Assembly: GCF_011602485.2 (NCBI RefSeq)
Contig: NZ_CP050022.2
Coordinates: 2,500,001 to 2,564,000, forward strand
Direction of reading: 5' to 3'
DNA length: 64,000 bases
Source of the DNA: Bradyrhizobium sp. 1(2017)
Lineage (GTDB): Bacteria > Pseudomonadota > Alphaproteobacteria > Rhizobiales > Xanthobacteraceae
Part shown: in pieces, positions 41,341 to 49,292 of the stretch
Layout: each line of letters starts with the position of its first letter
Position numbering within the stretch: the first letter of the stretch is position 1
Made by a program: the position numbers and the translations under genes
The notes under the pieces: generated by a model
What the model was told of the DNA's origin: nothing
Seen by the model: the letters and a program-made list of their open reading frames with translations, nothing else
The model's database searches: none

Positions 41341-41493
41341 ATGCGTTTGTCTATCCTTGCAGTTCTCGATAAGAGTCAGTGGGCTGAACCGGTGGCCGGC
41401 TTAGCCGCCTTAATTGGTGTAGTTGCGATGTACCGAACATCGCGCGTCGGGCGGATCAGGCTGAATGTCGAAGAGAACGCCCGTAATGCTTGA
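41341..41493 (+). CDS. small membrane protein candidate
   Basis: A 50-residue reading frame (MRLSILAVLDKSQWAEPVAG) with a hydrophobic stretch AGLAALIGVVAMY and a basic tail. GGGGAGG lies six bases before the ATG, an unusually good site for a chance frame. It begins 55 bases after the end of insertion-sequence copy 1, and its last 38 bases overlap the opposite-strand gene at 41456. Could be spurious. Confidence 0.35.
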   Translation: MRLSILAVLDKSQWAEPVAGLAALIGVVAMYRTSRVGRIRLNVEENARNA

Positions 41494-41647
41494 AGAAGTG
41501 ATCAAGCTTCACTGGTTCGCCGGTATCTCGCCAGAACAGTTTTTTGCCGAGGCTGGCCGCCACGGCGAGGCGGTGGTGGCCGCCGATTAGAGTATGATCA
41601 TCCGATGCTATGGCGATGACTTCGCCGTCTTCGTCCACGATTTTCAT
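41456..41647 (-). CDS. short ParB/sulfiredoxin-like fragment
   Basis: A 63-residue protein with SDDHTLIGGHHRLAVAASLG, recalling the (D/G)GHHR nucleotide-binding motif of ParB-N/Srx-type domains (usually IDGHHRxxAA). It is far shorter than a complete domain (about 90-100 residues), so it is either a remnant or a minimal protein. GGAGG is four bases before the ATG. Another short frame (41696-41950) precedes it on the same strand. No partner ParA or replication genes are present. Confidence 0.5.
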   Translation of the reverse strand: MKIVDEDGEVIAIASDDHTLIGGHHRLAVAASLGKKLFWRDTGEPVKLDHFFKHYGRSLRHSA

Positions 41648-41695
41648 GCTGCCTCCAATCCAGCGTCAGCGCCGCCGCGATCGTGCGCAATCTAT

Positions 41696-41950
41696 CTAAC
41701 CTCTTGTGCGCTGTGCGCGTTCCAATCCATCAAGATCAGCGGCGGCCGTCAGCGGCTTTTGACCCGCAAAGACACCTTCCCCCTCCTGCTTCAAATTGGT
41801 CGCACGCAGTGTCCTGAGGTATTGTTGAACCTGCTTGGTCTCAGGTTGTTCAAGCAGATCACCGGCTGAGACGCTGCCCTGGGCGTCGGAAACTGAGTGA
41901 GACGGCCGGACACGCAGAACCGGTGCTGCCTTTAGCCGAGGGGAGGCCAT
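41696..41950 (-). CDS. hypothetical protein, possibly spurious
   Basis: An 84-residue frame (GDLLEQPETKQVQQYLRTLR, then NLKQEGEGVFAGQKPLTAAA) with ordinary amino-acid composition and no membrane or export signal. The ribosome-binding site is poor. It lies 48 bases upstream of the ParB-like frame and may be the remains of the same longer gene. Not recognised. Confidence 0.35.
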   Translation of the reverse strand: MASPRLKAAPVLRVRPSHSVSDAQGSVSAGDLLEQPETKQVQQYLRTLRATNLKQEGEGVFAGQKPLTAAADLDGLERAQRTRG

Positions 41951-42105
41951 CCGCGCAGCTGAACAAGCAATCGGCCAATCCCTCAGAGATCAGCAACGGC
42001 AACAACAGGCAACTTCAGTCTGCGCTTCTTCAATATTGAATGTCGCCTCTTGGCCCGGATCCCTCTGTGAGGGCAGCGCAGAGCACGTCTGCTCTGCCCC
42101 CGAAG

Positions 42106-42738
42106 TCAGACGTCGACTTGTTCTGCTATCGCGAGGGCGTCGTCGACCTCGATGCCGAGATATCGAACGGTGCTCTCGATCTTAGTATGTCCCAGAAGGA
42201 GCTGTACGGCTCGCAGGTTGCCGGCTCGGCGATAGATTAAGGTCGCCTTGGTCCGGCGAAGGGAATGCGTCCCGAATAGATGCGGGTCCAATCCGATGCC
42301 GGCGAGCCAGCGAGACAGGAGGCGGGCATACTGGCGGGTCGTCATATGTCTACTCACCCGCCGACCGGTGAACAGGTATTCTCCTGACGTCTTGCCTGTA
42401 ACCCGAAGGTAATCGTCGATCGCCTGCCGGGTCGATTCCGTCAGTTCAAATTTGACTGGCCGGCCGGTCTTCTTCTGTCGGACGGTCGCGCGGTCGGCCG
42501 AATATCCACCCGGCGCAAGGTCATCAACTTTCAAGGCTACGACGTCGCAACCGCGCAGCTTGCTATCGATGGCGACGTTGAACAGTGCCAGGTCGCGCAT
42601 TCGGCCTTCGACCTGCAGCTTGGTTCGAATTGACCAGACGTGCTTCGGACGGAGCGGCGGCTTTGCGCCGACGATCTTCCCCTTGTTCCAAGGAACGTGC
42701 TTCGAGACGGCGGGGACGGTGCTTGGAGTAACGGTCAT
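42106..42738 (-). CDS. tyrosine recombinase/integrase (catalytic domain only)
   Basis: A 210-residue tyrosine recombinase. The catalytic set is complete: Arg62 (SKLRGCDVVALKVDD), Lys90 region (RQKKTGRPVKFEL), His158-x-x-Arg161 (THSLRRTKATL), His184 (LLGHTKIEST) and nucleophile Tyr193 (VRYLGIEV). The N-terminal SAM-like core-binding domain is missing; only about 45 residues (WNKGKIVGAKPPLRPKHVWS) precede the catalytic fold. Short forms of this kind exist in rhizobia as separate genes. No att sites or tRNA are seen nearby. It lies between the two insertion-sequence copies. Confidence 0.85.
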   Translation of the reverse strand: MTVTPSTVPAVSKHVPWNKGKIVGAKPPLRPKHVWSIRTKLQVEGRMRDLALFNVAIDSKLRGCDVVALKVDDLAPGGYSADRATVRQKKTGRPVKFELTESTRQAIDDYLRVTGKTSGEYLFTGRRVSRHMTTRQYARLLSRWLAGIGLDPHLFGTHSLRRTKATLIYRRAGNLRAVQLLLGHTKIESTVRYLGIEVDDALAIAEQVDV

Positions 42739-43178
42739 CTTGACCTCCTCAGCTAGTGAGGCTGGTCATTTTCAGCCGGAAGCCCTTCCAATCCGGCGTC
42801 CACTTCGAGACGAGTGGCGACGTACTTGCGTCCAATTCGGGCGATGGCAGGGCCGAATTTGACCCAGAGCGGTCATTGACGGAGGTCAGCTGCCGTTCGC
42901 GCCATGTCTGCTTTTGGAAAATCCTTCTCCCGACCGCAGTTAGCGGGACGCTTGCTATATCAAATTTCGGAATTGAAGCGGTGGTCTCCCTGCGCAGTCG
43001 TCAACGACGGCTTATGACCCTTTGCGGACATGGCGCCACTCGTGGCTGATTGATCTATGTCAAGGGAACGATACGGCGCTCCCGTTTCAATCAAAGGACG
43101 GTTGTACAGCCGCGCTATGGCAATTCGTCGGCGTAAGCGGAGGCATTCAGGTCCCAATAGCTTAAAGGAGAGGCATCG
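42739..43178. other. 440-base non-coding gap with decayed repeats
   Basis: It contains two degenerate units of the intergenic repeat (AATTTGACCCAGAGCGGTCA at about 42856 and GGCTTATGACCCTTTGCGGA at about 43009), then a FixK/FNR-type box (43050-43063) and, just before the sulfatase gene, AAGGAGAGG. No gene is supported. Confidence 0.65.
43050..43063 (+). promoter_or_regulatory. FixK/FNR-type box upstream of the second sulfatase
   Basis: TTGATCTATGTCAA matches TTGA-N6-TCAA. A class II FixK promoter would start at about 43097, 82 bases before the sulfatase ATG, a normal leader length. Confidence 0.6.
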
Positions 43179-45605
43179 ATGAATCGTCGTGAGCTTTTTC
43201 TTTCTTCCGCGAAGGGAGCACTTGCTTCTGCACTTGGTTGGTCTTGGCTTCGCGGGTCAGCGCAGGCTCAAGAAGTACTTCCGCTTCCGCAGCCGCCATT
43301 CAAGGGAAAAATCGGCACCACGTATAAGGATTCGATGCCGGACAAGATACCGATCATTAATGCTCCAAGCGGCGCGCCGAACGTCCTGCTTGTTCTGATC
43401 GACGATTGCGGCTTCGGACAATGGGGGACATTCGGCGGGCAGATCCCAACGCCGAACCTGGACCGGCTCGCAAAGGCCGGATTGCGCTACACACGCTTCC
43501 ATACCACGGCGCTTTGTTCACCGACGCGAGCCGCGCTGCTCACTGGCCGCAATCATCATTCTGCCGGAACGGGCAACATTACCGAACTGGGCGACGGCTA
43601 TCCCGGCTATAGCGGACAGATCCCGAACAGCGCCGCCATGGTAGCTGAACCGCTGCGCCAGCATGGCTACAGCACGGCCTGGTTCGGAAAGAATCACAAC
43701 ATTCCGGATTGGGAGACCAGCGTGTCTGGCCCCTATGACCGCTGGCCAACCCGGCAGGGATTTGATCACTTCTACGGTTTCTTAGGGGGCGAAGCGAACC
43801 AGTGGGCGCCGGCGCTCTATCGCGACAACACGCCGATTGAGATGGAGATCCCGAACGGAAGGACAGCGGACTATACCCTCAATGAAGCGCTTTCGGATGA
43901 GGTGATCAGTTACATCAACAAACAAAAGTCGGTCACTCCGGATAGGCCGTTCTTCATCTATTACGCGCCGGGAGCCACGCACGCTCCTCATCACGTGCCG
44001 AAGGAATGGATCGACAAGTTTAAAGGGCAGTTCGATCAGGGGTGGGATAGATATCGCGACGAGACATTCCAACGGCAACTTCGCCTTGGTGTCATCCCTC
44101 CAGACACCAAGTTGACCCCGCGGCCGGCGGAGATTCCCGCCTGGGATTCCCTTTCCGCAGATCAGAAGCGTATTGCTTCGCGGCTGATGGAGACGTTCGC
44201 CGCCTACACGGCACAAACCGATTTCCTTGTCGGGCGCGTTCTGGATGCTCTGGAGGCAGTCGGCCAAACGGACAACACGCTTGTCTTCTGGGAGATTGGC
44301 GACAACGGGTCCTCCATGGAAGGCACCCTCAATGGCGCATTTAACGAGATGGTCGGTATCAACGGGCAGCAGGAAGACCCGAACTTTATCCTAGCGCGCC
44401 TCGACGAAATCGGCGGTCCGAAGTCCTATAACCACGTTCCGGTTGGATGGGCGTGGGCCATGGACACGCCGTTCCAGTGGGGCAAGCAGGTCGCCTCGCA
44501 TTTCGGTGGCACGCGAAATCCGCTCGTCATCTCGTGGCCTGACAGGATCAAGGACAAAGGCGCCATTCGCAATCAATTCCACCACGCCATCGACATCGTT
44601 CCAACGATCCTGGAAGCGGCTCAGGTTGAGCAGCCTTCGTCGGTCAACGGCGTCGCTCAAAAGCCGATAGAAGGCGTCAGCATGGTTTACACTTTCGACG
44701 ACCCAAAGGCTGAGGAGCGGCGTCGCGTTCAATATTTCGAAATGTTCGGCAGCCGCGCGATCTACAGCGACGGATGGGTCGCATGCGTCCGCCATGGACG
44801 GCTGCCCTGGGAAAATATCGGCTCGTATGATTTCGCCAACGACAAGTGGGAGCTTTACCGGATTGAGAGCGACTTCAGCGAGGCCAACGACTTGGCGGCC
44901 CAGGAGCCTAAGCGTTTGCGCGACATGCAAGACTTGTTCTGGGTCGAGGCGGCAAAGTACGATGTGCTGCCGCTGGATGACCGGTTCATCGAGCGCGCTG
45001 ACCCCAGCTTGCGTCCCAGCCTGATTGCGGGACGCACCAATTTCACCTACTACCCGGGTGCCACGCGGATTCCCGAAAGCTCATCGCCCAATGTAAAGAA
45101 CCGCTCGCACAGCATTACGGCCTATGTCGAGGTCCCACAAACAGGTGGTGACGGCGTGCTGGTCGCTGCCGGTGGCCGCGTTGCTGGCTACACTCTTTAC
45201 GTTGAGGACGGCAGACCGACCTACGAATACAACTGGTTCTCGATGCAGCGCTTCACGGTGACGGGTTCGGACAAGCTCGCACCCGGCCCCGCAACCGTTC
45301 GCGTGGACTTCAAGTACGACGGCGGTGGGGTTGCAAAGGGTGGCACGGTGACGCTTTTCGTCAACGACAAGAAAGTAGGCGAAGGTCGGGTCGAGAAGAC
45401 CGTCTTGGGCCGGTTCTCAGCCGATGAAACTTTCGACATCGGGGTCGATACGGGGTCACCGGTCAGTGACAATTACGCATCGCCAAATCCCTATGTAGGC
45501 AAGCTCCGTAAGGTGGAGATTCGCCTCGCCCCGGTGAACCACACCGAAAACGACATTAAAGCGATCCGCAAAGCGGAATTGGCGGCGCGATCAGCCATTG
45601 AATAG
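43179..45605 (+). CDS. secreted arylsulfatase, long form
   Basis: An 808-residue sulfatase with an export signal of Tat character (MNRRELFLSSAKGALASALG, cleavage near AQA-Q31). Asp75-Asp76 (LVLIDDCGFG) bind calcium; the formylglycine motif is the canonical Cys113-Ser-Pro-Thr-Arg117 (TALCSPTRAALLTGRNHH). Further active-site regions are FGKNHNIPDWE and IGDNGSSMEG. Residues 640-808 form an additional beta-rich domain (HSITAYVEVPQTGGDGVLVA, KYDGGGVAKGGTVTLFVNDK), as in the large arylsulfatases of soil bacteria. It is not closely similar to the 35004 sulfatase. Third codon positions look less GC-rich than in the core genes. A FixK/FNR box precedes it. Confidence 0.93.
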   Translation: MNRRELFLSSAKGALASALGWSWLRGSAQAQEVLPLPQPPFKGKIGTTYKDSMPDKIPIINAPSGAPNVLLVLIDDCGFGQWGTFGGQIPTPNLDRLAKAGLRYTRFHTTALCSPTRAALLTGRNHHSAGTGNITELGDGYPGYSGQIPNSAAMVAEPLRQHGYSTAWFGKNHNIPDWETSVSGPYDRWPTRQGFDHFYGFLGGEANQWAPALYRDNTPIEMEIPNGRTADYTLNEALSDEVISYINKQKSVTPDRPFFIYYAPGATHAPHHVPKEWIDKFKGQFDQGWDRYRDETFQRQLRLGVIPPDTKLTPRPAEIPAWDSLSADQKRIASRLMETFAAYTAQTDFLVGRVLDALEAVGQTDNTLVFWEIGDNGSSMEGTLNGAFNEMVGINGQQEDPNFILARLDEIGGPKSYNHVPVGWAWAMDTPFQWGKQVASHFGGTRNPLVISWPDRIKDKGAIRNQFHHAIDIVPTILEAAQVEQPSSVNGVAQKPIEGVSMVYTFDDPKAEERRRVQYFEMFGSRAIYSDGWVACVRHGRLPWENIGSYDFANDKWELYRIESDFSEANDLAAQEPKRLRDMQDLFWVEAAKYDVLPLDDRFIERADPSLRPSLIAGRTNFTYYPGATRIPESSSPNVKNRSHSITAYVEVPQTGGDGVLVAAGGRVAGYTLYVEDGRPTYEYNWFSMQRFTVTGSDKLAPGPATVRVDFKYDGGGVAKGGTVTLFVNDKKVGEGRVEKTVLGRFSADETFDIGVDTGSPVSDNYASPNPYVGKLRKVEIRLAPVNHTENDIKAIRKAELAARSAIE

Positions 45606-45820
45606 AGATCGATGAGATCGAAGTCAGGAGACGAGCGAGTGTCGGCTTGTGGCCCATCGCGTCGTTTCGCCGTGGTGCGGAGTTTGATCGCTACCCGTGC
45701 ATAGCCGACATCGGGCAAGCCTGCACCAATCAAGCTCGATTTATGATGGGGTGGACGCCCCGCCCGACGGCATCGATGTGCCAAAGTGGAGGTGTTGAGC
45801 ACCACTTAAGGGAGGCGTCC

Positions 45821-46855
45821 GTGTCAGAGGTTATCATAATCGGTCTGGATATCGCCAAGCATGTTTTCCACGCTCATGGAGCAGACGGGAAAGGGCGAGC
45901 AATATTCAGCAAACGGATCAGCCGAGGAAAGCTGCTGGATTTCTTCGCAGCTCAGCCGAGTTGCACGGTAGCTCTGGAGGCATGTGGCGGAGCGCATCAC
46001 TGGGCCCGTCAACTGACCCAGCTTGGCCATGAAGTTCGGCTGATCCCTCCCGCCTACGTAAAGCCGTTTGTGAAGCGGCAAAAGAATGACGCGATCGATG
46101 CCGAGGCGATCTGCGAAGCAGCGCAGCGGCCGAGCATGCGGTTCGTGGCCGTGAAGAGCGAACAGCAACAGGCGGCGGGTCTGGTGTTTCGGACCCGTGA
46201 CCTGTTAGTGCGGCAGCGAACGCAGCTCATCAACGCGATCCGGGGACACCTCACTGAATATGGATGGGTCGCACCTAAGGGGCCGTCGCACGTGACGATG
46301 CTTACCGACCTGATCGAGGAAGAAGAGATGGCCAGCTCGCTCCCCAAAGCGGCCCACGCCATGTTCCGATTGATGTTGGACCTGCTGACCGACCTCAATG
46401 GCAAGGTCGCGGACCTCGACCAGGAAATCGCGCGACGTGCTCGCGAGGACGAAGTATCGCGCAGGCTGATGACCGTTCCTGGCATCGGCCCGATCTCCGC
46501 CACAGCGATCGCCGCCCTAGCGCCGCCGATCGAGACCTTCGCCAAGGGCCGCGACTTTGCCGCCTGGCTGGGGCTTACGCCTCTTCAACGATCGACGGGT
46601 GGCAAACAGAAGCTTGGCGCGACGTCCAAAATGGGCGAACGCACGCTCAGGCGCCTCCTCATCATCGGCAGCAGCGCCGTCGTGCAGCAGGCGAGCAAAC
46701 GGGGCGCGCCAAGAGGTTCGTGGCTCGAGCAGATGCTGGCACGCAAACCGCGCATGCTGGTAACCGTGGCGCTCGCGAACAAGATGGCGCGGATCGTCTG
46801 GGCGCTGCTTGTAAAGCAGGAAAACTACAGAGCTCCGGTCGCGGCCATGGCGTGA
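45821..46855 (+). CDS. IS110-family transposase, copy 2
   Basis: The same 344-residue DEDD recombinase as at 39998-41032, with no amino-acid difference. Start GTG 45821 after AAGGGAGG. The lack of any divergence means that the duplication or transposition was very recent, or that the copies are homogenised by recombination. Confidence 0.93.
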   Translation: MSEVIIIGLDIAKHVFHAHGADGKGRAIFSKRISRGKLLDFFAAQPSCTVALEACGGAHHWARQLTQLGHEVRLIPPAYVKPFVKRQKNDAIDAEAICEAAQRPSMRFVAVKSEQQQAAGLVFRTRDLLVRQRTQLINAIRGHLTEYGWVAPKGPSHVTMLTDLIEEEEMASSLPKAAHAMFRLMLDLLTDLNGKVADLDQEIARRAREDEVSRRLMTVPGIGPISATAIAALAPPIETFAKGRDFAAWLGLTPLQRSTGGKQKLGATSKMGERTLRRLLIIGSSAVVQQASKRGAPRGSWLEQMLARKPRMLVTVALANKMARIVWALLVKQENYRAPVAAMA

Positions 46856-46922
46856 GCCTGGCGGGCCTGAGGTCGTCGCAGGTGCAGTCGGTCGAAGGAG
46901 AGTATGGCGCAACAGTCGGCGA

Positions 46923-47048
46923 GACGGGGCCGGAAGAACCAGATGTACTCATCGTGCCCAGAGCACGCATTTATGATTTGGTTCCGGTCCGCGAACTCCC
47001 ATACGGGCCCGCAGCTCCATCGCTGCATCAGAGGCCGGACAGATGGCA
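46923..47048 (+). ncRNA. candidate bridge RNA (seekRNA) of IS copy 2
   Basis: Exact copy of the structured segment at 41100-41225. The loop strands are at 46945-46953 and 46969-46977 and the terminal hairpin at 46954-46966. They match this copy's own junctions (right 47108-47116, left 45739-45747) in the same way. Confidence 0.6.
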
Positions 47049-47199
47049 GCATCCGACTACGTGCCAATCTTCTTCAAAAACCGCTTGCATCTGGCGGGGC
47101 GTCCACAGATGAGTACGTGCCCCATAGGAACCGTCCACAACCTGCGATGACGCTTCAACCCCACTCTCATCGCACCTTGGCTTCCCAGGCGCGCTGCCC

Positions 47200-49188
47200 T
47201 CACGGGCTAGCGACCTGTTGCAGCGTGTTGAAGCGCGCCTTCTGCTCGCTGCTCAGCGTGGCATAGAACTCGTCGAGGGCGGGTTCGACCAGCTTGGCGG
47301 CCGTCAGCATGGCCTCGAGCCGGTGCTGCATCGTCTCCATCCGTCCAACCGGTGTCAGCGGCGCATCGTTCGGACAGGCCGCCTGCAGGCCCTCGACGCC
47401 CTTGGCCGTCGCTTCGCTGAGGCGGTCGAGCGCCTCCTTCTGCTTGCCTGCGGGGTGGAGCACGGTCTCGATCCTCTGGATCGGCAACTGCGTCAGCCCG
47501 GACTTCGGATCGGCACAGCCTTCGGCACTGGCCTCCTGCTGTTGCGGCGACCGTTCGCCCACATTGGGGCCAAGTGCGTTGAAGCGGGCCTGCTGTTCGT
47601 CACTGAGCGAGTTGTAGAAATTCTCCAGTGCCGGTCGAACGATCTTGACGGCTTCCAGCGTCGCGCTGATGCGGTTCATCATTGCCCGCAGGCGGCCAGG
47701 GGGAGTCAGGGCATAAGTCTCCGCGCAGGAGTCCTTGAACACACCGGCAGCGCTCGCCGCCGCCGTCTTCAGCTCGTCGAGCAGCGTGCGTTGCTCCGGC
47801 GTCGGCCGCACCGCCCGCGCGATGTCGGCAAGTGGCCAGGCGGTCACGCCCTTGTCCGGTGTGCCGCATAATTGCTGAAGCGTCTGCGGGCTCACGCTGG
47901 CACGTTGGCGCGTGCGGGAGCCGCCGCCGGCTTGCGGATAGTCATAGGGATTGGTGCTGGCATAGGCGGAGTAGGGGCCGTCACCACCCCAGAACACGGT
48001 GTCGACGAAGTCGTCATAGGCGTACGCCCAGTATCCAGGCTCGTAGCCATAGGACCAGAACGTGTAGTTGAAGATGTCGGAATAGGCGTAGGGCCAGAAC
48101 ACGGGCCCGAGCCAAGCCACGAACACCGCGGGATGACGGTGACGCCAGGCCTGCCGGGGAGCCCAGCCACTTTGGCGCGTGAGGAGAGCCTCTTGGGTCC
48201 GCGACGTGGCCTGCTCGCGGAAGCGCGTGGCAAACCGTCCGCGCTCGGCGGCCTGCGTGGCGGCCGCAAGCGCCGAAGCGCGCGCGGCCGGAGCCTGCAA
48301 TCCAAGCCGCTGCTGGCGCGCCAGGTCAATTTGCTGCGCGCGCTGCTCACGGCCGAGCAAGCGGTTCTGCGCATGGAGCATCCGTTGCTGCGCGCGTTCC
48401 GCCCGCGCGCCTTCCGGCTTTTGCGATTGCAATTGCTGCACGCGCTGCTGCAGGCGATCAATGCGGGTCTGGCGCTCCGTGGTCTGGCGCGACAGCATCT
48501 CGCGCTGGCGCTGCTCGACCTGCTGCGAGCGCTGTTGGACACGTTGCTCGCGCTCAAGAAGGCGGTTCTGCGACTGCAGCAACCGCTGCTGCTGGTGTTG
48601 CGCCCTTGCGCCTTCCGGCTTCTGCGATTGCAATTGCTGCACGCGCTGCTGCAAGCGGTCGATGCGGTCTTGGCGTTGCGCGGATTGGCGCGAAAGCGTC
48701 TCGCGCGGCGGTCCCGGTCGCTCGGTCACGGCTGCAGGTGCGCTTGGGCGCGATGGGGCGGCGATATGAGGCGTCGGCCGCGGCGCCATGGCCGGACGTT
48801 GCTCCGCTGCCGGCGCCCGACGGACTTCGGGTCGCGGCGAGCCTACGTGCGGGGCAGGTCGCGACGGCGGCGCAGCAAAACGTGGGGCCGGACGCGGCGG
48901 CGGTGAGGCGATGTGCGGCGCCGGTCGTGGCGCCATCGCCGGCCGCTGCGGCATGGCTGGCGGCGCGGCCGGACGAGCCATCGCTGGTGGTGCGGCGGGA
49001 CGGGCCATGGCCGGCGGTGCGGCCGGACGGGCCATCGCCGGCGGTGCTGCGGGCCGCGCTGCCGGCGCTGCGGCGGGCCCTGGTGGTCCACCCCGTCCGT
49101 GTCCAAGGGGTCCCTGGGCCGACGCGCTCGTCGCCAGCATCGAGGCACCAACCAGAACAGCCGTCAGGCAAACGCCACGCGGAAGCAT
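47200..49188 (-). CDS. secreted Pro/Ala-rich protein with tandem Spy/LTXXQ-like domains
   Basis: A 662-residue exported protein: signal peptide MLPRGVCLTAVLVGASMLAT, cleavage near ASA-Q25; four 9-residue repeats ARPAAPPAM (44-79) in a Pro-rich region; two copies of a Gln/Arg-rich coiled coil (RIDRLQQRVQQLQSQKPEGA); a Tyr/Trp-rich middle (YAYSDIFNYTFWSYGYEPGY); and two C-terminal LTXXQ-like helical domains, each beginning LTPxGR and ending YxxLSxEQxARFN. LTXXQ/Spy/CpxP proteins are periplasmic chaperones or envelope-stress sensors. The start ATG 49188 is chosen for the signal peptide. Long runs of repeats make the exact length variable between strains. Confidence 0.82.
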   Translation of the reverse strand: MLPRGVCLTAVLVGASMLATSASAQGPLGHGRGGPPGPAAAPAARPAAPPAMARPAAPPAMARPAAPPAMARPAAPPAMPQRPAMAPRPAPHIASPPPRPAPRFAAPPSRPAPHVGSPRPEVRRAPAAEQRPAMAPRPTPHIAAPSRPSAPAAVTERPGPPRETLSRQSAQRQDRIDRLQQRVQQLQSQKPEGARAQHQQQRLLQSQNRLLEREQRVQQRSQQVEQRQREMLSRQTTERQTRIDRLQQRVQQLQSQKPEGARAERAQQRMLHAQNRLLGREQRAQQIDLARQQRLGLQAPAARASALAAATQAAERGRFATRFREQATSRTQEALLTRQSGWAPRQAWRHRHPAVFVAWLGPVFWPYAYSDIFNYTFWSYGYEPGYWAYAYDDFVDTVFWGGDGPYSAYASTNPYDYPQAGGGSRTRQRASVSPQTLQQLCGTPDKGVTAWPLADIARAVRPTPEQRTLLDELKTAAASAAGVFKDSCAETYALTPPGRLRAMMNRISATLEAVKIVRPALENFYNSLSDEQQARFNALGPNVGERSPQQQEASAEGCADPKSGLTQLPIQRIETVLHPAGKQKEALDRLSEATAKGVEGLQAACPNDAPLTPVGRMETMQHRLEAMLTAAKLVEPALDEFYATLSSEQKARFNTLQQVASP
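48952..49059. repeat. four 27-base tandem repeats inside the Spy-like gene
   Basis: They encode the four consecutive ARPAAPPAM units of the Pro-rich region (residues 44-79). Such in-frame repeats can change number by slippage. Confidence 0.8.
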
Positions 49189-49292
49189 GACCTTGGCTCC
49201 CAGCTCATAATCGCCCACGATTTTCAACGCAAAGACGGCGGAATCGTTCGTTCTTGGCCACGGCCGGCATGCGATCTTCCGACGCAGGCGCC

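Larger units (their letters stand above)
45744..47109 (+). mobile_element. IS110-family (IS1111 subgroup) insertion sequence, copy 2
   Basis: Identical to copy 1 and in the same orientation, offset by exactly 5823 bases. Outside the shared 45738-47116 the flanks differ completely (left AAGCTC, right GTGCCCCATAG), so this is a separate insertion or the product of a duplication, but the immediate GATTTA and TGAGTAC are the same as at copy 1. It ends about 90 bases from the stop of the Spy-like gene at 47200. The two copies frame a 4.4-kb segment with a recombinase and a sulfatase. Confidence 0.85.

Noticed and set aside
41594..41869. 91-codon plus-strand frame between the ParB-like gene and the next
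   Set aside because: It overlaps two opposite-strand frames of which one has a strong ribosome-binding site, and it lacks its own.
42040..42240. 66-codon frame containing SALPPKSDVD
   Set aside because: Also a product of the intergenic repeat; its second half is antisense to the tyrosine recombinase.
48952..49059. Regular 27-base repeats considered as a CRISPR-like array
   Set aside because: The repeats are contiguous, without spacers, and in frame with a Pro/Ala-rich protein; no cas gene is present anywhere in the window.
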